Assembly: GCF_964355755.1 (NCBI RefSeq)
Contig: NC_092677.1
Location: forward strand, 12,548,601-12,612,600
DNA length: 64,000 bases
Direction of reading: 5' to 3'
From: Antedon mediterranea
Lineage: Eukaryota > Echinodermata > Crinoidea > Comatulida > Antedonidae
The notes below the pieces were generated by a model. The model was not told the DNA's origin and did no database searches. It saw nothing but the letters and a program-made list of their open reading frames with translations. Positions 13,075 through 26,214 of the stretch are shown here, piece after piece (position 1 is the first letter of the stretch; each line of letters opens with the position of its first letter). Position numbers and translations under genes: made by a program.

Positions 13075-13328
13075 AAGACACCTTCCCTACGTTTTTTAGA
13101 TCTATTTTAAGATCACAAACTATATTTAATGTAAAAATAATACTATATGGTCCTATTGTGATAACTTTTTTCATCTTTAAATGGTTAAAAATGTGAAAAA
13201 TAAGTCGATTCTAATAATTATAGCGGTCCGCTATAAATCCCAAAATGCATTGCGCGCGGATTGATATTTCTGTTTTTCTTCTGTAATTCGCCCACTTTTC
13301 GATCGATCGATCGTAGGGAAGGTGTCTT
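13075..13328. mobile_element. MITE, TA duplication, AAGACACC ends
   Basis: The inverted termini are perfect over AAGACACCTTCCCTACG (left, from 13075) and its complement (right, ending 13328). TA flanks both sides (13073-13074 and 13329-13330), consistent with a TA target duplication. The 254-bp body includes the palindrome AGCGGTCCGCT (with flanking ATAT) and a GATCGATCGATCG run just inside the right end. There is no coding capacity. The AAG terminus after TA is shared with the elements at 28160, 43023 and 57919. Confidence 0.85.
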
Positions 13329-16300
13329 TAAATATTTTGGGGTTTTAATCAAAACAAAGATTCTTTATTTACTACATATCAAATTGAATTAGCTGGGGTC
13401 TATAAAGTAAGAAGAATCTAACAGACATATCTCATATATTGTCATTTTTATGTTTTCTGAGAAAACATTATAATCTGTTGCCAACAAATCACACACAACA
13501 GTGTGCATCAGAGCATGACACTATTGGCCTAATAGTTACAACTTCCACAGCGTTACCTGTTGTCATAGGTCAATCCAAATCAAATTCTGACCTTCGCCCT
13601 CAAGACGAACCAAAAGGTCACATGGTGTAGTGTTCTAAAGATGCTAACCTGCTGGAATGGCATGGACTTAACTTGGATATTATCTCCATGTGAGAAAGTC
13701 ATAGAAAAAACCATTTCTTTCGTTAACTTTGGTAACATTATCCATACAGCTAATGGGAAGGATATATGCTATAAGAGATGGCTTATCAAGATATTCAAAC
13801 AAAACATAAATCAAAAAAAGAAGATGATAACATCATCAAACTTCACTTTTAATTTGACAATATTCTTCTAATCAATTTTATATTAAACTCTTAAATTGGA
13901 AGAAAATTCAATTCAGAAGCTTCTGTCTTGTTGAACATCATTTTTACAGAAACCTGAATGTTTCTATTTCATTTAGAAATCAATTTTATTTTTATAATTA
14001 TAACAGCTTTAGTTAAAATTAGTATTTATTAACTTATTTATATTACTAATTTTTTATTTAAGTTAGATTATTAGGTAAGCTAATCATGGTAATATTAAAT
14101 ATTGTTGTGGTATGTATATAATAAAAGTCATAAGTGTAATTATTTTCATTGTATTACTAATTATTAATAGTTATTTATTTATTTATGTTTTAATTAATTA
14201 CTAGCAACCAGACAATAATAGCCAGAGTTCCCTATTTAGTTTTGTATATTATGACAAAAACAGAGTAAAATATTAAATTACAAACGCAAGATTTCCTTAA
14301 ACAACCTTTTTGTAAACACTCAAATTTCAATTAAAACTAATTTCATGTGTTTTAAACAACATTCATGTCCTCACATTAAATAATAAATGGAGAAAGAAGT
14401 ACAGAGGTTTAATCAGATAAAAGTCTGTAATCTCGTCAATGAACAAGTTGCAATGATTGTATATCCACTGATAGTCGAGAAAGTCCCTCACAGGTATACT
14501 AACTGCGAAAGCAGCTCCTAGGTGTACTGGCTGTCAACTAATGCTAAGAATTCATCCATTACTAGGCCTGACTGCTGCCGATAGCTAACCTATGCTGATA
14601 AAATAGGCCAGAAGTGCCTGTATGTTTATGTGCATTTACACCAAGGAATGGCAAAGGTAAGGCATGCATCTGGTGTGTTGATACCGGAGGGCATCGAAGG
14701 GACTTCACACAAGGCCATGCTTAGAACAAGTCAATATGTACCATGGATTCTATATCGGTAACATCACTTATATACAAGGTAAAGATAAAGATTGTTTAAA
14801 AATTAATATTGATTATTAAACATGTCTATAAAGGAATCTTAAAAATAGAAACATAAATTATAGAATTGTGTTGAATAAACTGATTTTAAAAGTAGATGAA
14901 AATAAGAATGTTACAACAGTGAAAATAAAATAGTATTAACTAATTTGACCAAGATTAAATTAGGTAGGTATGTCATCAATATATAAAACTTATATTTGAA
15001 TATTAGAAAACAAAACTTGGCAATCTGTAAAATACAATATTGATAGATATTCTCAAAACAATAAATACATACAATCCAAACCTAAACAAAGAAAGTTTTA
15101 TAGAACGAAAAAATAATACACCATTTAAGCTTACCAATTAGAAAGTCCATAGGAGAGCCCGGCCACTCAAGAGGCAAATACTGCTTTACTGCTAATAAAG
15201 TAATGTCTGTGGAATGTAAGCTGTCCCTCCTAATCAACAATTGCATATTAAATTTGAAACCCTGGCCAATTGGTGTCTTTCTAACTAAGGTCCCTGTGGA
15301 TCGACACTCTGTTCTTTGATGAACAGCATTGGTAGAGGTCTAATTAACCTAGCTAACCCCAACAAGCCTCCTCTTAAACACTAAACGTTGATTCAGCTAC
15401 AGAATTATTACCATCCCTGTGTTTTACCTTTTGCTCGCCCCATTTACCCTTGAACTGTTTTAAGTTTCTTGCAGATTTTAATGAGATCGCCAAAGGGGGT
15501 CTAATCAGTGAAACCAACGGCAGTAAAAATACTCGGCGAATCTTTTAATACTCCTCACCTCTTAAGATAAATACCGGCAAGAAAAAAAAAACCACTTGTT
15601 AAGGTTTTGCTATAACACAAGTGCGAGTAAATAATTAAATGAACACAATTATTTGTAATATTCCTAAGAGATCTGTTGGTTTCTGAACATACATATACAT
15701 TACGAAGCTAACACTATGAAAATTAATTCTAGCCTCTGGAATAGATTAATGAAGCAACATGTTTGATGTATGCACATGTAGAAATTCTGACAACTACAAG
15801 CTCAGCAGGCGCTAAACCTGATTGCATATCAAAATACTCCCTCTATGCGTTTAAATCCGTCGTAAAAATATGATCTGATTTTAATAAAATTACAATATAT
15901 TTAATTAAAGATGAAACAATGATTTGATCTTTATTAAAAATCTTTGGTTGCTTAGTAAAAAAGTAATACTGTAACATTTCAAACAGGAACAAAGAGTTGA
16001 TTGTATAAATATATGTAATTTCTATAGTAATATATTGAGTGTGAAAAGCAAAAATAAATTTAACTTCACAATTAAAAGTGGTACTTATTCACTTATATAT
16101 TTTTACTTGACTAATAAAATAATTCTGAAGTGAAAAGATTAGAAATATTTTTATCATAATATATATACATCAGTTTTGTAAAAATAATTTGTTTTCTTCT
16201 AAACGCAAACCTATCAAAAGTTTAAGGTAATAAAATAAATAGGCTATACAAAATCTTACAACATTTCTTTGGTAATATCAACATAATTATTGTTTCAAAT

Positions 16301-17455
16301 TTTTTTTCTGAAATTCACCTTTTTTATTATGGAAACAGTCTGTGTTACTCTGGCCTTGAAAATGAGTTTTGGTATCAAATTTTAAAGCAATCTTCGCATT
16401 TAACCATCAAGTTGATTCAAGTTACGTATTTGGAATTAACCTAGGTGGGCTAGTAAAATTAAAATCTAGACATCAACTTCTTTTTGTAATCTTAATAATA
16501 TTTCTTCCCAAGTATAGTATTACTATTTTTAATTTATTTTGTGAAACTTTATTATAGTATTTCTTTAATCAGGTTTAAATTTGAATAATAAAAGTATTTT
16601 TCTACAACAAGTTTGAAAAATGTTGAGGTTATGGTGCAACTCGCAACACAGTGTTTTAACGATTCTTCAATGTATGTATACAACTTTGTAATAAATCGGA
16701 AGAGAGGTAACAACTATGCTTGATAGCTGTAACATACATACTGCCCTCTGGATTATATTGTAGGTTTGATGGTTTTACCTGTTTACTTAGGCTTGGATAA
16801 AATACTGTATTTAACACCAGGCTCGGAATTCTAACTCTGCTGAGCCACTGAAAACACTGTGTCAGGTATAGTGTGTAGGCAATGAGTATGCAACAACATT
16901 TAAACAGCTACAATATTTAGGTGTAGAACTTGAAGAAGGTCATGGGCCAAGGTACAAGTAGTAGTGGACATTAGTAGCCAATTACTGTGGAAGTCCAGCA
17001 GCAAACGCATGATACTTGGCCTACCAGTTTTTTAGTTGATTATAAGCAAAGTCTTTTTTTAGAATTATCTAAGCAACATCTACTACACAAGACAGATAAA
17101 CTGTATTGATATTTATACACAGACTGTATAAAAATGTGCTCTCCGTTCCAAATGTAGAATGCTTAAATACTACAATATAAATGTGTAAAATACTATATAA
17201 AATAAATAAATTATCATACACATTAATTGCACGTCTGGACGGAAAAAAATTACACCAAAAATGGTTTACATGTAGGTCTAAGTCAAGGCAACAAAAAATC
17301 AATCTGAGACATTTATGAATTAATTTTAAACTTATAAAAACTCAATTAACCAATTCAAATAGAGAATTAGTATTGGTAAAAAATGCATCCTGATCCAGAC
17401 ACAAAGAAGGATTAGACAAGCTTAAGAAATAAAATCTAAAGGAATGTAATCAACT
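13329..17455. other. AT-rich stretch with high-complexity islands
   Basis: No defensible exon. The short open frames at 13439-13630 and 13641-13871 sit in a balanced-composition patch but match nothing known to me. 14390-14770 is also less AT-rich. 15120-15570 is the clearest island, described separately. A patch at 16620-17040 has ordinary complexity with no interpretable structure. The remainder is AT-rich filler. Confidence 0.5.
15120..15570. promoter_or_regulatory. candidate noncoding regulatory island
   Basis: About 450 bp of balanced, non-repetitive sequence stands out from AT-rich flanks and has stops in all frames. It holds homeodomain-like TAATTA/CTAATTAACC blocks, CCAATTGG, and GATCGCCAAAGGGGG near 15485. 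I have no alignment. The call rests only on composition, uniqueness and motif density. Confidence 0.25.
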
Positions 17456-17459
17456 AATA

Positions 17460-17720
17460 AACATACCGTTGTACAAGACACAGATTCTAAAACAAGAAGC
17501 TCTAGCTAAATGCCTTATATTTTCCATGGTCACACAATGAGGCCTTAATCCCTCGTTCAACACTAATCACCTGGTCTGGATTTCATTTTGACTAATAACT
17601 AATCCCCAGATTAAATACAAATCTTCCGATTTAATCCATCATGCGATCCGCTTGGCCGCCGCCTCCTCCCCGGGAAAGTAGTATACGAGTGGTGAATTTA
17701 TCCCAGACAGCGATTGTATA
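17460..17720. promoter_or_regulatory. candidate island with three TAATCC sites
   Basis: TAATCC, the core of K50 homeodomain proteins such as Otx, Gsc and Pitx, occurs at 17546, 17600 and 17632, all on the plus strand within 92 bp. A GC-rich stretch (GGCCGCCGCCTCCTCCCCGG, 17654-17673) follows. Open frames across it are short. The regulatory role is inferred from the motif cluster alone. Confidence 0.3.
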
Positions 17721-19692
17721 CTTAGTGATGCGTAAAGATTTTGACACATTCAACGTTTCTATTTGCATATCATTCAGAAAAAAATTGTTGTACAGCATCA
17801 TATCATAATTTTTATTGCAATAATGTGTGAAAAAAAGATAATTAAGAGCGAACAACCTCAGATGTATGTAATTATTCAAGAATATATATTTATGTTGGTT
17901 GGTGCATTTGTATAAGGTCAAGGACAGGCCTGCATTTACTGTCGTCTTGTGCAAATCTTATATAGAAAGTACTGGCTTTGGGGGCGGGTTGGTTCTGTAG
18001 TAGTGATGTCAAAATAGTTGGAAACTTACTGGACAATGTTTCCCTTTTCTCAGATCTTTTTTTTTAAAGACCAAATATCAAACAGGACTGCCCAGGTTTC
18101 TTTATTATCAACATTTTCTAACTTCAATTTATCTGTACTTTTCTTGCAACTTTAAAGTGGTTTTTTATTATTATGTACAACAAGGGGTAAAAATAAGATA
18201 TAATACAGATAAACACCTATGCCACAATATCTATAAAGTAAGATAACTGGAGAAATTATTAGTTTAATTATTTTTTCCTCTCATACCGTAACCACTTATT
18301 ACAACTATATCTGATTTTTCAACCAAACTGATTTTTTCAATGTCGTCGGCTAAAGTGTTATGCCACCTATTATATAATTTACAAACTAATATAATCCAAG
18401 ATTCATATTTTCAAGTCATAAACGACAGACCTTATTAGCTTTGATCACCCCACAAGACAATTACTACTCGGAACAAAGGATATAAGATATCGCAGAGAAG
18501 GCCTAGGTCTTACTTAATAACTCAACAATACAATAATTAGAACGATATTGCGTTTATGTCAATTTAGAAATTAAGCTCAAGAATAATCATATAGCATTGT
18601 GACCATGCCTAGAATATAGATGGATTATTCGCTGGCAATAAATTCTAAGTGCTATTGAAAGCCTGTTCAATTTTAATTACTCCTTTACATGTACGCTACA
18701 ACAAAGGATTTTAGTGAAATACTAAATCAGATATACTATTAACATTAATATATAAATATGATTCTTACACATGAAATGCTACATGGTGCGATTTGGTAGG
18801 CTCTATACATGGATCACTTTCCCAACCATGAACTTATGAAATTTAAAACAACAGTTTACGAAAGACTGGACATTAGATTTAGTTTAAAACTTTCTCATTT
18901 TACTATATTTAGGCCCTGCCACACCACCCGTCTCCCAATACACCTTTTTTCTAAAATCTTGGATTCACCACTGGCCTTAACTAGTGAGAACCTAACTAGA
19001 GCCAATAATCAAATCTTTGGCCTCAGTGGGTCAGTGAAAATAAGTACCAGTGTCCAGATTTGAAGTTACAATTTAAATTGAGTAATTAGTTCAAGATCAA
19101 CTCCTCCATGTTCTTTGCAGTCACACCATTAAACTTTATCTGATGTTAAAATTATTTAATAGGCGACACTTCTACTAAACTTTGCGATTAAAGCAATTAA
19201 CATATGGCAACTATTACTGATAAGAAAGAGTTATTTTTCCGGGTATTATTAATGAAGACCATTGTTCTTAATCACCCCATCTCTAATTTTCTTTTTGTCT
19301 AAAAAAACGCTTATCTTATCTTTCAACACTAGATACCGGTGTTTCATACCAGTACTCAGACCAATGAAGATTGTGCTTAAAATCAGCTTGTTTCTCCCTC
19401 ATGCATCTTTTAACAAGTCTAAATAATTAGTAAATTTGTGAGAATCGGATTAGATCTGTTTCTTCTCTACCTATTAATCAAGTTATCCCTGTATAGTGTC
19501 GCTAAGATGACGTCGTCGTCGTAGTACTTCTCAAGCTCAGTTAACTTATTATGTTACTACTACAAATTACAATGGATTTTCATGTGCTGGCTTCGATTTA
19601 ATTTTCTAACATTCACACTGGGCTACACTAGGTAGCTTCTTGTCAAATTCAGGCATTGTTTTCTTCATTTTAATTATATTGGATTTACGAAA
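17721..19692. other. unique stretch with scattered motifs
   Basis: No gene found. A TCF/LEF-like CTTTGATC at 18439-18446 lies in a balanced patch (18420-18510). A second patch at 19100-19560 is likewise unique. Short open frames (18809-19063) carry no recognisable domain. The sequence ACGTCGTCGTCGTAGTAC near 19510 is a tiny trinucleotide run. Confidence 0.4.
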
Positions 19693-19800
19693 GTACAGAA
19701 GAAACTCTCCTTTGGGACACCTCTATTCAGAGGACACTCCTAATAAGAGGACACCTCTATTGAGGGGACATTCTTAATAAGGGGACACTTTGGTCTTTTG
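19693..19800. mobile_element. remnant of the GGACACC MITE family
   Basis: GGACACCTCTATTCAGAGGA starts at 19715, and a related GGACACCTCTATTGAGGGGA at 19749. The two copies are 34 bp apart, and a third start (GGGGACACTTTGG) follows. TACAG at 19694 and ACTCTCC resemble an end of a mariner-like element. Related fragments occur at 24954-25257, 28118-28157 and 53566-53660. No intact second end was found here. Confidence 0.5.
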
Positions 19801-22318
19801 AAAAGTACCAATATGATTTTTAAAAAAGGGAAGGAGATAGTGAAAAAGGAGAACATTGCTTAAATTTGTACCATAGTTTATAAAATTCAACAAATGAGAC
19901 AAAATAGAATTAAATTATGTTTAATTATTACTTTTAAACTCATTTATAAGCTCGTGGTAAGGCCAATTTAATATGCTAATTAACATAACACAGACCTCTA
20001 GTACAATCTACTTATTTATGTTCTTTTAGGAGTACGCATGAGTTAATTGCTACTGACAATAAGGCATATAAAATATTGGACAGACGTTAATGAAATTTAA
20101 GTCATAACAAATCTAATTTCTTTGAGATTATATCAAAATGGTGAATCATTCATTGGATTCGGTTTTCATATTATTACATATTAACTTAACTCACCATTCC
20201 GAACCACAATAGTTTTACAATTTAGAAAATTCACAAATTGTCATTGTAAACATTTATGAATCCAGTAACTAGGTATCATGCTAATTTTAAAGATATTGTT
20301 TTTCTAAATAAATCGAGTCATGCCTGTTTTGATGTGTAACTAAATTCAGGAAAACAAAGATTAGTTTGAGATTTTCACAAAAATCCTCGTCAACGTTACT
20401 GCCCTTTTTCTGAGCCACTCACTAATTTTCTCCGATCCTAACAAACAATTATTTAAGTCTGTAAGTAATCCATCTTCGCTTTCTTTGGACCTGAACTTTA
20501 CCTGGACAGACCATATGTACTTCCTTAGCCCCAGAAGACCTACCGCACCTGTTCTGATTTAGCAACTAATTTTTCTAAAAACTTTCTGACATAATAACCC
20601 TTTTTTTTCATTTTCTTATAAACACGGTGTGTACTTACTTTGTTTAAGCCTGAATGTTCACTGATGGCACATCATAAACTGCAAGATAAAAATAATTGTT
20701 CATATTTTACAAAAATTTGAAGGAAAATTATGCATAACATACAATTTACAATAAATGTAAAATATAGATACATTTCACAGTTATTTAAGTATCTTAATTT
20801 ATTTATTTATTTATTTTTTTTTAAATTTACATATGGACCTACCAACTACCTTCCCCAACAACCTTTAATTTCATAAATCATATAAAATGCTTGAATATTT
20901 ATATCAAGATGAAAATTTGTCACATTTTGTGTGAATTGGGTACAATGTTACTTTTAGTGACAATTCTTCAATAATGTTTTAATAAAAAAGTTAACTGTAA
21001 TATTTTTCAAGAAATAATTATCTACAAAATTTGGAGAATTATCCGATTGCTCTTTTAATGTTTAATGGAATTCACAACAAAAATAAATGGTGAACCAAAT
21101 ATTTCAGTGTTAAACAATCACATGAAAAGGATGAACCAAATGTTAATTGTAGGTGAAAATTGTTGATATAATGCAGTTAAGAATACCAACATGATTCAGT
21201 GGTCTCCTAAAACATTAAACAAAGGCACAGCCGAAAACATTAGCCTGGCAATTTATTGGGCCCAATTAAAGCATGACCTAGTACTTGAATGAGCCTTCTC
21301 TTCCTGTATGTCAGTAAACAACTTAAAGGGACACTGTGAATCAATCGTATTATACAACGAACACATCAAGAAAACTTCTCAAAAACTTTTAAATAGGATA
21401 TATACAGATATCACTGTATAGTATTAATTATAAGTATGTCACATGAGGTCTTGTATAAATCCAATCATTAATATTCACTAATATAACTTTCCTTATCAAC
21501 ACTTAGTATAATGACCTAACAAACATTGTTGTACTTTAGTCTAACCACTATTATATAATAATCTCTTGCCTATATATTATGAAACTTTGATCTGGAGTGA
21601 AGCCCTAATTTTGCCTTTTCTTTCAAACGATGATCACATTTGAAACAAACACGATGATAATAATTATTTGAGTTACAAGGTAAATATTGATTTGGCAGTT
21701 AGAGACCGTGTTGCTTAGGTAATAGACAAAATTACTAATTGTGAACTCGTAACCTTTATTTTTATTTGTCGTTTTGCGCGTTTCTGTATTACAATGAAAG
21801 ATATGGCTCTAAAATATAGAAAATTAATTGATTAATCAAAATGACGGTTACAGAATTCAATTTCAGTTAAAGATGTTCACATTTAATACCCTAATAAGGT
21901 ACTATGATTTGGTAACGGAAATAGTACTCCAAAAATATTGTTATGCCTACCTAAAAGATAATCTATTGCTCTTGTCATCTTTGCCCAAATCTTGTAACAA
22001 TTCAACACTAAATCATTCTTAGGCCTTAAAATTGTTATTCATAATTTTAACAATATTTATAAACATGTTCTATTTATAAGCCTATATCAATTATTCTATT
22101 AAAGATATAATACAAAAACAAGTAAATACAAAATGTCATTTGTTACTATTCAGAAGCAAAATAATATGCAATTACTTTAGGTTTATTTACATGTAAAAAT
22201 TCTACAAAACAAAAATGTTAATTTACTGTTTTCACTGAAAATTTACTGTAATGTTATCAAGCTATCTATGTTAATTTATACACATGGGTGATTAAGCTCG
22301 TATCTCATTAGTATTGAT
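19801..22318. other. AT-rich stretch, little recognised
   Basis: No gene. A balanced patch at 20380-20580 may be a noncoding island. AAGGGACACTGTG at 21326, preceded by TA, resembles one MITE end, but I found no partner end. The rest is AT-rich. Confidence 0.45.
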
Positions 22319-22320
22319 TA

Positions 22321-22994
22321 AAGGGACTGTCTCTCAAGTTCATGTTATAACTGGAATTAAACCATTGACATTTTACTAGTAATTATCATCATATTTTCAA
22401 TTTTTCCTTATTGAGTCTTCTCGGATAAGGACTATAAACCGTAGGCCCAGTGTACACATCTAGCTCGTGTGCACTAGTACATCTTTCGAGACGAGTAGGG
22501 GGTGACCCCGGTGTATTAGTACATCACAGCCACTGATCACCAACTGGGCCCTCTGGGAGACCAGTCTTTGACTGAAGAGGTAATACCCAGTATAAATATA
22601 AATTTCAATTCAATTTAATTCAATTGAGAAATGCTACTCTAATTGCCATTTATGTAGTATCAATAGGAAGTGGAAACAATTGTTTGCCCCTTTGCTACCA
22701 GGCAACCAGTAGGACTTAATGTGATGGAGAAAAGGTGGGGATTAATTGAATTTAACAGAGTTTATAAAAAAACATATAATCCAAGCATACAAAAACATCC
22801 ATTTGTATTGTCCTATGTTATTAACTTATAAGGAAGTAGTCAGCTGAGAACGCTGCTGTTACTCAAAACCAAGACAAATCAGGTGACTAAACAAGTCAGG
22901 TGGCTGTACAGGTCAGGTGATATGATTTTCACCTTAATAACACCTTCTGGCTTACTGATCCAACTGTCCACAGGCAGCCAATGAACTTGAGAGA
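22321..22994. mobile_element. decayed TIR element (tentative)
   Basis: TA then AAGGGACTGTCTCTCAAGTT starts at 22321. An exact 14-bp inverted match (TCTCTCAAGTTCAT, 22330-22343) lies at 22981-22994. The left end has the TA-AAG form of the better-preserved MITEs in the window. The right terminus beyond the match is not recognisable. A 14-bp pair could be chance at this spacing, so this is tentative. Confidence 0.35.
22415..22627 (+). repeat. non-LTR retroposon 3' end or SINE
   Basis: A roughly 210-bp CpG-containing block starts at TCTTCTCGGATAAGGACTAT and ends in a low-complexity tail of AATTC/AATTT units (TTTCAATTCAATTTAATTC, about 22602-22620). A compact 3' region plus short-unit tail is typical of LINE 3' ends and of SINEs that borrow them. 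The GATAAGGACTATAAACCG phrase resembles tails of widespread invertebrate retroposons from memory. There is no reverse-transcriptase reading frame upstream, so it is 5'-truncated or non-autonomous. It lies inside the tentative TIR element. Confidence 0.5.
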
Positions 22995-23149
22995 AAACTG
23001 TGTGATGTGATATTACTTTACCAATGAATATGAAAATGTCTGTGACCTCGGTCTGACGAATTGAAACACAGACAGATGATTAACATTTTAATCATAGGTG
23101 TCCAATTAAAAATACCTCTAAATAGAGACCACATGAAGAAAATAGCATT
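22995..23149. other. short unique spacer
   Basis: Short unique AT-rich sequence between the tentative TIR element and the nested palindrome. It includes AATACCTCTAAATAGAGACC, slightly similar to the GGACACC repeat family but too short to assign. Confidence 0.35.
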
Positions 23150-23237
23150 AGCTCAAATGAACCATGCTTCTACCAGGGAGTTGTTATTACAACTCCCTGC
23201 TTCTACTTAGAGGGTATGTTTATGGTTCATTTGAGCT
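23150..23237. repeat. nested palindrome (cruciform-capable)
   Basis: An outer perfect 16-bp inverted repeat (AGCTCAAATGAACCAT at 23150-23165; complement at 23222-23237) encloses an inner perfect 11-bp stem with a 4-base TATT loop (CAGGGAGTTGT at 23174-23184; ACAACTCCCTG at 23189-23199). GCTTCTAC flanks the inner hairpin as a direct repeat. The right arm has about 20 extra bases. It could be a very short foldback element or a cruciform. No function can be assigned. Confidence 0.85.
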
Positions 23238-24770
23238 ATTGGGTATTTAACACCTACAATATTTAAAACAGAAAGTTTATTCAAATACTTATATAGTTGT
23301 TACTCTACTAGTCTGGTATGTATTGCTTTCACTTGAATCTAAACATTATACATAGTTTATCAGTGCTACTTTTAATGACTTGTACTTACAAGTGACTCCT
23401 ATGAAAAGTATTTTGATGCTTTCAATTATATTACCTTTCAATCATAAACATGGTGAGAATAAAAGTGTACATAATTTAGAGAAGTTACACCTGTATGCTA
23501 ATTACTTTTGGTTAATTAATATATGTGTTACCTTTTTTATACTCTCTCTAGACCTTTAATCCCCGCTCCCTTCCCTCCTCCTTTCTACTGCCACCTTTCT
23601 TGCCTTTTGATCATTAAATAAAGTACTGCTGAAAGCCTTATCAACATAGCATGTTACAAAAGTACACTAATTCTAATGATGAAATTCTCCTAAGGTAATT
23701 TGATATACAGTATTAATTAAAATGACAATTTTCTGGGTTTTTTCTTGAAAATTGCAAAGACTTTAATTAAAATGAAAATGTTTGCAACAAAAACTAATTA
23801 CTAAATGAACCTAATTTTTCTGCAAGCAAAATGTAACAATGCTTGGGGGTGTAACTGTACAATAGTAATGTTTATATTAATTTTCATTAAAATTGAGTAG
23901 CTTTGCTAATTACTAACAGCCAAATTAGGTAATTGGTCTAGTAAAAAATATGTTTGGGGACTGAGTTATCAAACTGACAAACTGAAAAAAAAAGCCAGTC
24001 CCTAATGTTACATAATCAAGATTTGAACTTGGGTCTTCCATTTAAGAGGCTCTGTGATCTACCACACCTGTTCACATTTACTGGAAACAAGACTGGAAAC
24101 TTTTTACCATGGAGATTCTAAGTGTCTTCAGAACTTTGGTCTTTTATGAAAAAAGTTTTGAGTTGAATGAAACTATTTTGGCTTTTATGATGAGTAATTA
24201 ACAAATTCTAAGAATACAATAATTGGAAACTTCTCAGCAGTGATAACCATTAAATAACGATGTCAGTGAATGAAAAACAAGTTTTAAAATATTCTGTAAA
24301 CTGGCAGATTTAAATATTCAATGTAAAAACAAAGAGGCTCTCAAGTTGGCTTGAATAACGTCAATTAATTGGTACAACTAATGAAGACAGGAAAGGCGCC
24401 AACATGCTAAATCACTTTCAATTAAACTTTCTCTGATTTCTAATTAGTACAAATGTTATAAGGAAACAGTAGATAGTAAATCCAGACAGAGGCAAAACAA
24501 CTGGGGTAAAAAGATGATTCAAATCAAACATCATTACTTAAATACTCACTCAATATTGTTTATAAACATTTAAAATTACTGTACACATGAAAATGTGGTA
24601 TAAGTTCAACAAGAAACATGTATTTGTAATCTTGTAAGTCTGTAATGTGAATTACAATGGTCAAATAAGAACTCAATTGACCAGCTTACATTGTTTAGTA
24701 AATTTAGCCAGCCTATTATGATGTGTCCCTCTGTTGATATTAATACAGTGGAACCCAGAGCCATATACAG
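23238..24770. other. AT-rich stretch with pyrimidine tract and tRNA-like remnant
   Basis: A C/T-rich tract occupies about 23535-23615 on the plus strand. A tRNA-like head is at 24017-24070 on the minus strand (listed separately). No open frame is convincing. Confidence 0.45.
24017..24070 (-). repeat. tRNA-like SINE head remnant
   Basis: On the minus strand GGTGTGGTAGATCACAGAG (A-box-like, near 24068-24050) precedes AAGTTCAAATCTTG (B-box-like, 24030-24017). The spacing suits a tRNA-derived head. The body is not recognisable. Confidence 0.4.
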
Positions 24771-24940
24771 TACAGCTAGCTCTCCCAATATCGGAGCACC
24801 TTTGGGCTGGCTAAATATGTCTGGTTTTCTGAAAAGTCTGGTTTTCTGGAAATTCTGATATTCGGAATGTTTTTTTAATGGTAAAAATGAATTTGAGACT
24901 GTTTGGACAGAAACGTCTGGTATTGGGAGATTTGACTGTA
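24771..24940. mobile_element. mariner-like MITE, family 1 copy B
   Basis: This is the best of three copies. The left end is TACAGCTAGCTCTCCCAATA. The right end is the complement of TACAGTCAAATCTCCCAATA, ending at 24940. The interior contains GGGCTGGCTAAATATG, GATATTCGGAATGTTTTTTT and GAATTTGAGACTGTTTGGAC, matching copies at 11250 and 28775. At 170 bp it has no coding capacity. The TACAGT start and size are typical of Tc1/mariner-related MITEs. Confidence 0.75.
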
Positions 24941-24953
24941 TTAGAAGAGTTTG

Positions 24954-25257
24954 GGATATCTCTATTCAATAGACACCACCAATTATGGATACGAACAAGG
25001 TGTAATACGACCAACCCCTATTAAGATGTTTTGTCTTTCTTTGGTCCCAAACATGTCCCCTTAAAATCCGGTTCAACTGTTTAGTAGGAAAACATTTTTG
25101 TTATGGACTATCCTAATATTTACTATACTGTAAATCATCTAAATACAATACTGTTTTCTGGTTACGCTTACAAGAAGTATACAGAAGACCTCCTATACAG
25201 GAGACACATTTGGGACCCAACAAAGCGAGGTGTCCGCTGAATAGGTGTTGTACTGTA
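24954..25257. mobile_element. GGACACC-family MITE
   Basis: The right end reads GTCCGCTGAATAGGTGTTGT then ACTGTA. The left part carries the inverted counterparts CCCCTATTAAGATG and TTTGGTCCCAAACATGTCCC. The inverted arms align as CAAC(C/A)CCTATT followed by GGTCCCAAA. The TACAGT/ACTGTA terminus suggests a mariner-type origin. It abuts copy B of family 1. The exact left end is unclear because a further CTATTCAATAGACACC stretch precedes it. Confidence 0.55.
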
Positions 25258-26214
25258 TACTGTAAAAGAGAAAAGAGAAAACAATGTTTTATAGGTTCAA
25301 ATGTAGTTACATTACAAATAAACCCTTATTATATTCCAGTTTAAAAAGTTTTCTTTCTTTCAAATAGCTGATTAGTTTGCAAGACATTCAAAAGAGTTTA
25401 GTAGAGCCATAGCATATTCTCACGGGTATTTGTTGAACTACATGGTTAGGCCATTAAATTAATCTCTGATTGTTTTAACATCTTCACTGCTAACAAATGC
25501 AAAAGGCAAAATATGGGTTAATTTCTATAAAACTGTCAACATGTATTAATTGTAAAGGAATTGCATTATAAGAGAACAAGGGTTGAAATAATGGTTACAT
25601 GTGACTATCAAAGGAATAGATTGAACCTTTATTTCCTTTAGCCTTTAGATTTTGCAAGCCCATAATTATTCCTAGCCCGAACCAACATTATAAAACTGCA
25701 AACTAATACATGAACATAAGGAACATAACACAAATACTAGAGTTGTTTGTACATTATCAAATTCTATCAGCTAACTTTCTCTGGAAAGATGTGTTTTAAA
25801 AAAAACATGGATTTTCTAATGAAACTGATTGTACATTATCAAATTCTATAAGCTATTGTAAACTTACAACATGTAAACCATGAGACAATATTAGGTGGGT
25901 AGGTACTAAATCACGGCTTGCTTGGGTGAGATGATGTGTTTTTCAGCAAGAATGTAGGATCAATCAGGTGATCTATTACAATTTTAGAATCAACAAACAT
26001 CATCTCCCATGTGCCACCTCAGACGCTTGAATAAATAATAAATATTTAGACAATGGAATGTTTTAAAAATGTTAGCCTCAATTATATAACTTTAAGTCAG
26101 TGTTGTGTCCAGCTTTATCGCCCAAACATTGATGTTGGCAGAATAGTGAAAGATAATTATGATATTGTTTGTAACCTACAGCATTTCATGTCTTTGGTTC
26201 AAGTGTAATAGTTA

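Noticed and set aside
21326-21340. TA-AAGGGACACTGTG as a MITE end
   Set aside because: No inverted partner was found within a few kilobases, so no element can be defined.
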